Shown here piece after piece: positions 54,152 to 61,388 of a DNA stretch of 64,000 nt. Made by a program: the position numbers and the translations under genes. Origin of the DNA: Rubrivivax sp. (GTDB lineage Bacteria > Pseudomonadota > Gammaproteobacteria > Burkholderiales > Burkholderiaceae_C). Under the pieces are notes generated by a model. It was given only the letters and a program-made list of their open reading frames with translations. It had not been told where the DNA came from and did not search any database. The stretch lies in assembly GCA_027491255.1 (NCBI GenBank), contig JAIXWM010000129.1, forward strand, positions 21,896 to 85,895, written 5' to 3'. Every line of letters begins with the position of its first letter. Within the stretch, counting starts at the first letter, position 1.

Positions 54152-56148
54152 GCGGCCCCCGCACGGGTGAAGGACAGCTGCTTGCGCAGCTCACGCTCGC
54201 GCTGCTGCAGGTAGCGGCGCTGCTGGAAGGCGCGCGCCTGGGCGCGGCGCTGCGCGAGCGCGATCATCGGGCCGATCAGCCCGCCGCGCCAGCGCGGGCT
54301 CAGGCGGGCCAGCGCGCGCAGCGGGGCCAGCGCCAGCGGCAGGTGGCGGCGCAGCAGGTCGTCGTCGAGCGCGGCGTAGGCTTGCGCGTGCCCGGGCTGG
54401 CCCTGGCGCCCGGCGCGGCCGAAGAGTTGCCAGTCCACCCGCACCGACTCGTGCGGCTCGAGCATCAGCACGTGCAGCCCGCCCTGGCTGGCGACCAGCG
54501 GCCCGATCAGGATGTCGGTGCCGCGCCCGGCCATGTTGGTGGCCACGGTGATGCGGCCCCGCTTGCCCGCCTCGGCGACGATCTCGGCCTCCTGCGCCAG
54601 TTGCTTGGCATTGAGCACCGCACATTCCAGGCCGCGCGCCTGCAGCCGGGTCTGCAGCGTCTCGCTGTCGGCCAGCCGGCGCGTGCCCACGAGCACCGGG
54701 TGGCCCTCGCGGTGCAGCCGCTCCACCGCGTCCACCAGGGCCTGCCACTTGGCCGCGCTGTCGGCAAAGTGGCGCGGCGGCGGCACCTGCAGCTGGCTGG
54801 GCAGGCGCGTGGGCACGACGAAGGTCAGCAGGCCGTAGGTCCACCACAGCTCCTGCCGAACGCCCTGCAGCGTGCCGCTGGCGCCGCCCAGGCGGTGGTA
54901 GTGGCGGAAGAACTCCTGGAAGCTCATGCGCGCCATCGTGCGCGAGGGGTGGGTGATCTGCACGCCCTCGCGCGCCTCGATCGCCTGGTGCAGCCCGTAG
55001 CTCCACGAGCGCCCGGGCATCACGCGGCCGGTGTTCTCGTCCAGGATCTCGACCTTGCCGTCCTGCACGATGTAGTGCCGGTCGCGCAGGTAGAGCTCGC
55101 GCGCCGACAGCGCCTGGCGCACCAGGTCGTCGCGCCGCTCGGGCGCGTGCCACACCGGCGGCAGCCGGCGCGTCAGCGCCTCGAGCTGCGTCCGGCCTGC
55201 CGGGGTGAACTCGATGTCGCGGAACTCCAGGTCGACGGTGTAGTCGCGGCCGGCCTGCAGTTCCTCGGCCACCTCGCGCGCGGCCAGCACCGCGGACACC
55301 AGCAGCGGGTTGGGCTGGGGGGCCGAGATGATCAGCGGCGTGTTGGCCTCGTCGATCAGCACGCTGTCGGCCTCGTCGACGATGGCCGTGTGCAGGCCGC
55401 GCGTGCGCACCGCGCCGGCGGCGGGCTGCAGCTCGCGGATGCGTCGGCGCACCGGGTCGATCGCACCCTCGAGCACGATCTGGTCGAACAGGTGGTCGGC
55501 CAGGAACTGCTTGCTCGTGCCGTAGACCACGTCGGCGTCGTAGCGCGCGCGCAGCTGCTCCGGCGCCAGGCCGTGCTCGACCGCGCTGACGGCCACGCCG
55601 CAGCGCCGGTACAGCGAGCCCATCAGCTCGGCGTCGCGCGCGGCCAGGTAGTCGTTGGCGGTGACCACGTGGCAGGGCCGCCCGCCCCAGCCGTGCAGCA
55701 CGCCGGCCAGCGCGACGGCCAGGGTCTTGCCTTCGCCGGCAGCCATCTGCACCAGCAGGCCTTCGTGCATGGCCAGCGCGGCGAGCAGCTGCACCGGGTA
55801 AGGGGCCTTGTCGACGGTGCGCTGCGCCGCCACGGCCACGGCCGCCAGCGCCTGCACGCGCAGGCCGCGCGCATCGGCCGCGCCGGGGCGCGACAGGCGC
55901 ACGCGCGCGCGCAGCTCGGCCAGGCGCGCGTCGAGCGCCGCCTCGTCCAGGCCCTGCGGCCCGCTCCACTGCGCGCGCAACGCGTCGGCGGCCGCGGCAT
56001 CGGCCTGCAGCCGGCGCTGGTAGCCGCCGGCCAGGTGGTCGGCCCAGCGCCGCCAGTCGGCCCAGGCGGCGCCGGTGGCGCGCAGCCGGGCGCGCGGCGC
56101 GCTCCAGCGCAGTTGCGGGGCCTCGGGCGTGAGGGCGGTGGCGTCCAT
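54148..56148 (-). CDS. Truncated SecA-like translocase ATPase
   Basis: A 666-residue SecA paralogue. An N-terminal helical part of about 100 residues has little SecA similarity. NBD1 follows: Walker A MAAGEGKT near residue 134-141 and DEAD-type Walker B IVDEADSVLIDEANTPLIIS near residue 255. Next come the PPXD-like insertion (YTVDLEFRDIEFTPAGRTQLE), then NBD2 with VATNMAGRGTDI near residue 541 and the arginine-finger region LFGRAGRQGQPG near 583. Canonical SecA continues for about 230 residues with the helical scaffold/wing domains and a zinc-binding tail; here only about 60 residues follow. It is thus not the housekeeping SecA. The ATG at 56148 is preferred over GTG 56157, as AGGG lies 11 bases upstream. 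It sits between the M50/HlyD and HlyD genes. Confidence 0.9.
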   Translation of the reverse strand: MDATALTPEAPQLRWSAPRARLRATGAAWADWRRWADHLAGGYQRRLQADAAAADALRAQWSGPQGLDEAALDARLAELRARVRLSRPGAADARGLRVQALAAVAVAAQRTVDKAPYPVQLLAALAMHEGLLVQMAAGEGKTLAVALAGVLHGWGGRPCHVVTANDYLAARDAELMGSLYRRCGVAVSAVEHGLAPEQLRARYDADVVYGTSKQFLADHLFDQIVLEGAIDPVRRRIRELQPAAGAVRTRGLHTAIVDEADSVLIDEANTPLIISAPQPNPLLVSAVLAAREVAEELQAGRDYTVDLEFRDIEFTPAGRTQLEALTRRLPPVWHAPERRDDLVRQALSARELYLRDRHYIVQDGKVEILDENTGRVMPGRSWSYGLHQAIEAREGVQITHPSRTMARMSFQEFFRHYHRLGGASGTLQGVRQELWWTYGLLTFVVPTRLPSQLQVPPPRHFADSAAKWQALVDAVERLHREGHPVLVGTRRLADSETLQTRLQARGLECAVLNAKQLAQEAEIVAEAGKRGRITVATNMAGRGTDILIGPLVASQGGLHVLMLEPHESVRVDWQLFGRAGRQGQPGHAQAYAALDDDLLRRHLPLALAPLRALARLSPRWRGGLIGPMIALAQRRAQARAFQQRRYLQQRERELRKQLSFTRAGAA

Positions 56149-56161
56149 GACCGGCACAGCC

Positions 56162-58309
56162 CTAGAGGGCGTAGCGCTTCTGCAGCAGCTGGCGCAGCGC
56201 GCGCTCGCCCTGCTCGAGCAGGCTGCGCGGCGGCAGCGGCACGCGCAGCCAGCCGGTCATGCCGTGCAGCGCGGTCACGCGTGCGGCGTCGGCGTCGAAC
56301 ACGGCCTGAAGCTCGTAGAAGGATTCCATCGCGCGCAGGCCCTCGGGGTCGTCGGGGCGCACCGGCACGGTGCCGCCGGCCTGCCAGCCCAGCGCCGGCG
56401 AGGCCAGGCGGTCGCGCTGATAGGGCACCAGCACCAGCTCGCGCGGCACCAGCACCTGCCCGGCCTGGCCGGCCAGCCGCAGCTCGGCGCCGGCCAGCGG
56501 GTGCTCGAACAGCGCCTGCGCCTGCTCCTGCGACACCACGGCCGAGAAGCGCAGCCCGGCCGGGTTGGACAGCTCGCCCAGCGCCTGCCCGCGCGAGACC
56601 CAGTTGCCCAGGCGCTCGTGCAGATCGCGCGCGGCCCAGGTGCCGGCATGGCGCGCGCGCACGGTCAGCTCGGCCTGGCGCGCCAGCAGGTCGTCCAGGC
56701 GCTCGCGCGCGGCGGCGATGCGCTGCTGCAGCGCCGCCACGTCGGCCGGCGCCTTGTCCAGCGCCTGGTTACGCAGCAGCTCGGCCTCGGCCAGCGCGGC
56801 GCGCGCGGCGTCGACCTCCCAGCCCAGCTCGGGGTTGGACAGCCGCGCCAGCACCTGGCCGGGCACGACGCGGCTGCCGTGCGGCGCCTCGATGCGCTCC
56901 AGCCGCCCGGCCACGCCGGCGTTGACCAGCGTGTACTCGGTGGATTCCACGACCCCCGGGGCGCGGATCGCATCGGGCCAGGGCCAGGCCGCCAGGAAGC
57001 CCGCCGGCACGATGAACAGCGCCGCCACCACGCCCACGGCCCGGCGCCGGTTGCGCAGCGTCGCCGGCCCGCGCAGGTGGCGCCAGAGCTTGGAGCCCGG
57101 CATCGCCACCGCAACGACGAACAGCGTGCCCAGGAAGGCCACTGCCAGCGGCAGCGCGATGTCGGCCAGCACCAGCAGGATGGTCGCGAAGACGACAACC
57201 CGGTAGACGAAGCTCAGCAACCCGTAGGAGGTGAGCCACCAGCGCTCGCGCGCATCGATAGCCGGCGACTCCAGGCGCGGCGTGCCCAGCAGGTAGCGGT
57301 CGGCCAGGTAGCGCCACTGCTGACCGGCGCGCTGGTAGAGGTTGGGGATGTCGAGCAGGTCCGACAGCACGTAGTAGGCGTCGAAGCGCAGCAGCGGGTT
57401 GCCGTTGAACAGCAGGCTCGACACCGAGCCGATCACCATCACGTTGAAGGCCAGGCTGTTGACCAGGCCCGGGCCGGTGTGGGCCCAGACCAGCGCGCCG
57501 AGCGCGGCCAGCACCAGCTCGGCGATGATGCCGGCTGCGCCCACCAGCGCGCGCGCGCGCCGGTCGCGGAAGGACCAGCTGCCCGTGGCGTCCACGTAGG
57601 GCAGCGGCAGCAGCATCAGCAGCATGATGCCGAAGGTGTGCACCTCGCCGCCGAAGCGCTTGACCACGTGCGCGTGCGCCAGCTCGTGCAGGCCCTTCAT
57701 CACCGCCATGCAGGCGTACAGCAGCACCAGGTTGCCGAAGACGAACAGGCCCTCGGTCTGGCTCCACAACCGGTCGGACTGCGCGAGCGCGGTGGCCCCG
57801 CCCCACAGCACCAGCAGCGTCAGCACCAGCGCCATCGGCCAGCTCACCAGCGCGTGCGACAGCCCGCGCTGACCGTCGAGCCAGCGGTTCGGGTCCCACA
57901 GCGGAATGCGGATCGACAGGAAGCCCAGCACCTTGCCCAGCGCCTCGCGCTGCTTGTGCTCGCGGTAGCGGGTGAAGATGGTCAGGCTGTCCGACGGCGT
58001 GTCGTGGTACAGCAGGTTGGACTGGTGCATCTGCCCGAGCAGCTGCATCACCTCCTCCTGCCCCGGCGCCTGCGCCGGCATGTCACGCAGGCAGGACTGC
58101 CACACCTCCTCGACCGTGCGCTGCGGCCCGAGCCGTGCCAGGAAGGCATAGGCCTGCGGCGTGACGCGGAAGAAGCGCTGCGTGTAGGTGTCGCGCAGCA
58201 CATACCAATCCTGCCCGCGGAAGCGCTGCTTGTGCACCGCCACGGTGGGCAGCAGCGCCAGCCGCGCGTGCGCGACGCGGTGCCAGGATTCGCTGAAGGT
58301 GCCGCTCAT
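56162..58309 (-). CDS. M50-like membrane metalloprotease fused to an HlyD adaptor
   Basis: A 715-residue membrane protein. Residues about 20-115 (QDWYVLRDTYTQRFFRVTPQAYAFLARL) look like a PqqD/winged-helix-like N-terminal domain. From residue 165 there are several membrane helices containing the site-2-protease zinc motif HELAH near 207-211 (MKGLHELAHAHVVKRFGG) and the distal aspartate in GNPLLRFDAYYVL near 305. Then, from about residue 455, a periplasmic HlyD/lipoyl domain follows (VVESTEYTLVNAGVAGRLERI) with a coiled coil and beta-barrel. Such combinations are known as annotations in exporter clusters, but their mechanism is not defined. The start is the ATG at 58309. The gene lies 61 bp after the TolC gene and 13 bp before the SecA-like gene. 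Confidence 0.87.
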   Translation of the reverse strand: MSGTFSESWHRVAHARLALLPTVAVHKQRFRGQDWYVLRDTYTQRFFRVTPQAYAFLARLGPQRTVEEVWQSCLRDMPAQAPGQEEVMQLLGQMHQSNLLYHDTPSDSLTIFTRYREHKQREALGKVLGFLSIRIPLWDPNRWLDGQRGLSHALVSWPMALVLTLLVLWGGATALAQSDRLWSQTEGLFVFGNLVLLYACMAVMKGLHELAHAHVVKRFGGEVHTFGIMLLMLLPLPYVDATGSWSFRDRRARALVGAAGIIAELVLAALGALVWAHTGPGLVNSLAFNVMVIGSVSSLLFNGNPLLRFDAYYVLSDLLDIPNLYQRAGQQWRYLADRYLLGTPRLESPAIDARERWWLTSYGLLSFVYRVVVFATILLVLADIALPLAVAFLGTLFVVAVAMPGSKLWRHLRGPATLRNRRRAVGVVAALFIVPAGFLAAWPWPDAIRAPGVVESTEYTLVNAGVAGRLERIEAPHGSRVVPGQVLARLSNPELGWEVDAARAALAEAELLRNQALDKAPADVAALQQRIAAARERLDDLLARQAELTVRARHAGTWAARDLHERLGNWVSRGQALGELSNPAGLRFSAVVSQEQAQALFEHPLAGAELRLAGQAGQVLVPRELVLVPYQRDRLASPALGWQAGGTVPVRPDDPEGLRAMESFYELQAVFDADAARVTALHGMTGWLRVPLPPRSLLEQGERALRQLLQKRYAL

Positions 58310-58370
58310 GGGGGAACTGTGCCAGGAAACCCGATGCCAGCCCGCTGCGCCGGCGACCAGGATGCGCGGG

Positions 58371-59969
58371 CTAGCGGGATGCCACTCGCACCTCGAAGGC
58401 CTCCAGCAGCGTGCCGGCGACGGTCTGGTAGGAAATATCGGCCAGCCGGGCACGCAGTTGGGCATCGGCCATGCGCAACCGGCCCTCGTCGACGCGGTCC
58501 TGGGCTTCGATGAGCTGACGCAGGCGACTTCGACCGACGCTGTGGTTCTCGCGCTCGGCCGTCAGGAGCGCCTCGCGGGCCGCGAGTTCGCGGTGCAACT
58601 GCTCCAGTTCCACGCGGGTGGCTTGAACCTGACCGCGGCGGGTGGCCCATTCGCTGGCCACGGTACGCGCCTCGGCATCGAGCTGGGCGCGGGCCGCGTC
58701 GCGCCGCAAGGCCTGTGCCTCGCGCCTCGATCGCGCGGCACCGTTGTCCAGTGGCATCTCGACCACCACGCCCGCCTGAAAACCCTGGTGTGACGCGCCG
58801 AAAGATCGCTCCAAGGCAGACTGAGAACGGTCGGTCAGGCTGTTGCGGTTCAAGCCGAGTTCCAGGCTGACGTCGGGTCTTTCCTGGCGCCGCGCGAAAT
58901 CCAAGCGCAGTTGCTCCTGCTCCAGGCGCAGGCGAGCGATCTCCCATGAAGGCCAGCGCTCGAGGGCCTGCGTCGGCAGCGTGGTCACCAAGCCGTCGAT
59001 CTGCAGCCAGGCCGGCGGCGAGGCCAGCGCTCGCGGGCTCGGCATCGACCTGCCATCGTCATCGGCCCCGAGCAGGCTGCGCGCCCGCGCCTGCACCTCG
59101 ACCATCAGTTGTTCCACACGCGCCAGTTCGGTCTGGCGCGTCGCAATCGCGAACTCGGCCTCGAGCAGGTCGATACGGGGCGCGAAACCCCCTTCGACGC
59201 GACGGCGCGTCTCGCCCTGCAGTTCCAGCGCAGTCTGCACACCCGCCCGGCGGGTCGCCAGCATCTGCTCGACGTGGTACAGGCGCCACCAGATGCCCGC
59301 GGCTTCGCCGACGAGGTCGAGCAACTGCTTGACCAGCCGCTGCTGCTCGATCTGCTGTTCCTTTTCGGCCACGTGCAGGTCGGCTTCGGTCGAGGCGCGG
59401 CCGTACCCCCGCAGCAGCGGCTGCTTGAACGTCAGCGCCAGCGTACCCCGGTATTCGCGCACATCGGCGCTCTGCAGGAGATTGCTCGCGCGCCGGTTCA
59501 GGTCGTGACTGAGCTCGAAGGTCGCTCCGGTGGACAGCTTGCCCCGCAGGCCGGCCTGCAGCGTGTCGTTGTATTCGACCGCACTGGGCTTGCCCACGTT
59601 GGTCAGACCGCTGGTCTGCTCCTCGAAGGTCCGCGGCCGATCCGCGCCCGCCCGGCGCGCCCGACCGAAAGTCGTCGGGTCGTACAGCGCCCGCTCCGCA
59701 TCCACCAGCTTGACAGCGGCCTGGGCCTGCAGACGTGCCGCCTGCGCCCCGGCGTTGCCGACCACGACGCGATGCACGAACTCGGCCACGGCCAGCGGCG
59801 GCGCCGTGGCCGATGCGCCCTCGGCGGCGACCGTCGACGCTGCCTGTGCCCAGGCAGATCCGGCCACCCAGAGCACCGCCCAGGCGATCACAGGCGACAC
59901 CCCGCTGCGCGGCCGGCAGAGGCCAGGCGTGTGGCGCATCGCCCGACGCGCCGGCAGGAAGGGGCTCAT
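58371..59969 (-). CDS. TolC-family outer-membrane channel protein
   Basis: A 532-residue outer-membrane efflux protein. A signal peptide (VIAWAVLWVAGSAWA) lies 25-40 residues in. Then come two repeats of the OEP fold with long coiled-coil helices (EEQQIEQQ-like segment AEKEQQIEQQRLVKQLLDL; RLRLEQEQLRLDFARRQ). Beta-strand segments such as LSTGATFELSHDLNRR form the barrel. C-terminal GRSRLRQLIEAQDRVDEGRLRMADAQLRAR is the usual OEP end. It would form the outer-membrane exit duct of the exporter together with the adaptors. The ATG at 59969 overlaps the DUF1566 stop by 4 bp. The N-terminal 24 residues before the signal helix are longer than usual. Confidence 0.9.
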   Translation of the reverse strand: MSPFLPARRAMRHTPGLCRPRSGVSPVIAWAVLWVAGSAWAQAASTVAAEGASATAPPLAVAEFVHRVVVGNAGAQAARLQAQAAVKLVDAERALYDPTTFGRARRAGADRPRTFEEQTSGLTNVGKPSAVEYNDTLQAGLRGKLSTGATFELSHDLNRRASNLLQSADVREYRGTLALTFKQPLLRGYGRASTEADLHVAEKEQQIEQQRLVKQLLDLVGEAAGIWWRLYHVEQMLATRRAGVQTALELQGETRRRVEGGFAPRIDLLEAEFAIATRQTELARVEQLMVEVQARARSLLGADDDGRSMPSPRALASPPAWLQIDGLVTTLPTQALERWPSWEIARLRLEQEQLRLDFARRQERPDVSLELGLNRNSLTDRSQSALERSFGASHQGFQAGVVVEMPLDNGAARSRREAQALRRDAARAQLDAEARTVASEWATRRGQVQATRVELEQLHRELAAREALLTAERENHSVGRSRLRQLIEAQDRVDEGRLRMADAQLRARLADISYQTVAGTLLEAFEVRVASR

Positions 59970-61369
59970 GGAGTCGTGGGGGCGGGGTTGAAGACCCGGT
60001 TGCGCACGTAGATCAGACGCGCGGTCGACGTCTTCAGCATCGTGGAGACGTCGCCGTACGTGAAGTCGATCGTCCAGGCCCGGGCCGGGCTGCCGACATC
60101 GACCGACGAGGTCCAGTAGACGACCGATGCAGCTTGTGGACTCGGAATGGCCACGCTCACCGCCGGGTCCATGGCCGGATTGGCCAGCGACCGGTTCACG
60201 AGCGCATCGAGTTCGTTGCGATTGGGCAGGCGCCAGTCGGTGTAGCCGCCAGGCGCGGCGGCCCTGACGGCGTCGATGCTGGCGACCGCTGCCGCCCAGT
60301 CGCTTGGGGAAACCACCTTGGGCACCAGCCACATCAATTCGCGCCGGGTATCGATGATCGTGTAGCTGGTGCCGACGTCGCTGCGCGTGTAGGCCGAAGA
60401 AGCCGGATCGTCGAGCGCCGAGGTGCCCGACACCCAGAGCGCCCGACGCTGTTCGGGCCCGCCGCCGGCCGAGTACTTGGTCGCCATGCCGGCGCTGGCC
60501 AGATCCACGGTCCAGCGTTCGTTCTGCGGCAGATCGCGGTAGATCTCCGACGAGAAGAAGCGGGCCGACGCGACGTTGAAGAAGTCGGTATCGACGTAAG
60601 GCGCCGACGCCTGCCCGGCGTGGACGATGGACAGCAGCTCGTGCACCGTCGGCGCGCGCCAGCCGACCCGCTCGCAGACCCGCTCTGAATCCGCGGGGAC
60701 GACCCCCGCATAGGCCGTATCGGCGCGCCGCCACATCAGCCCGGTGACGTTGTCGCGCACACAGCTGTTCGCGGCAGTCGCCCACTGGACCTGGGCAGTG
60801 CATCCGCCGGAAGCGTCGGCCTGCTCGCCTGTCGGGCAGATCCGGGTGAAGTCGAAACCGACGGCGCCCGAGCCCACCTTGGTCAGCTTGGCGCGTTCGG
60901 CGTCGCGACCGCTCTGACTGTCCGGGGCGCGCGCAGTGACCTCGGCCGATGTCGTGCCGGCAATACCGGTGTCGTTCAGGCGCGTCGTGTGGCAGTCCAC
61001 CCGCACATCGGACACCGCGGCATCCAGCTTGCCCGTACCCGCGCGTGTCACGGCGCAGATCTGCCCCTCGGGGTGCTTCTCCACGGCGATGACGTAGGTC
61101 TCGCCGACGCCAAAGGTCCGCGAGAACGAGATCGCTGTCTTGTCCGCGTAGGAACCGGTCGAGAAGGTCTGCGAGATCCCATTGACGCTGAGCACCAGCA
61201 TGCCGGCAGTCGGCCGGCCCTGCAGCGTCGGGGCGAGGCCGTGCACCTCGCCGCTGAGGGTCAGCGGCGAGCCGCCGCCGCCCCCGCCGCAACTTGCGAG
61301 CAGCAGGGTCAGCGCCGTAAGGCCCCACGCGGAGCGCCGGGAAGCCAGGGTTCGGAGCGATGGTTTCAT
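59966..61369 (-). CDS. DUF1566-domain lipoprotein
   Basis: A 467-residue lipoprotein. The lipobox LLASC near residue 26 is followed by a run of glycines, typical of surface or periplasmic lipoproteins. The N-terminal 130 residues are beta-rich (LSGEVHGLAPTLQGR; VRVDCHTT). Two DUF1566 units follow: DNVTGLMWRRAD with GWRAPTVHELLSIV, and ELMWLVPKV with YTDWRLPNRNELDALVN. The domain is related to formylglycine-generating/C-type-lectin-like folds and is common in surface proteins of gamma/beta-proteobacteria. It lies 19 bp after the giant repeat protein and overlaps the TolC gene by 4 bp, so it is probably part of the export system or a companion of its substrate. Confidence 0.85.
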   Translation of the reverse strand: MKPSLRTLASRRSAWGLTALTLLLASCGGGGGGSPLTLSGEVHGLAPTLQGRPTAGMLVLSVNGISQTFSTGSYADKTAISFSRTFGVGETYVIAVEKHPEGQICAVTRAGTGKLDAAVSDVRVDCHTTRLNDTGIAGTTSAEVTARAPDSQSGRDAERAKLTKVGSGAVGFDFTRICPTGEQADASGGCTAQVQWATAANSCVRDNVTGLMWRRADTAYAGVVPADSERVCERVGWRAPTVHELLSIVHAGQASAPYVDTDFFNVASARFFSSEIYRDLPQNERWTVDLASAGMATKYSAGGGPEQRRALWVSGTSALDDPASSAYTRSDVGTSYTIIDTRRELMWLVPKVVSPSDWAAAVASIDAVRAAAPGGYTDWRLPNRNELDALVNRSLANPAMDPAVSVAIPSPQAASVVYWTSSVDVGSPARAWTIDFTYGDVSTMLKTSTARLIYVRNRVFNPAPTTP

Positions 61370-61388
61370 GGTCGTCTCTGTTCAGTGC

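Noticed and set aside
54148..56148. Housekeeping SecA
   Set aside because: The C-terminal scaffold, wing and zinc domains are missing, the N-terminus is different, and the gene lies in an adaptor/TolC operon.
54109..58513. Long plus-strand open frames opposite the SecA-like and M50/HlyD genes
   Set aside because: Low-complexity Arg/His/Ala/Gln products without motifs; the minus strand gives convincing domains across the same bases.
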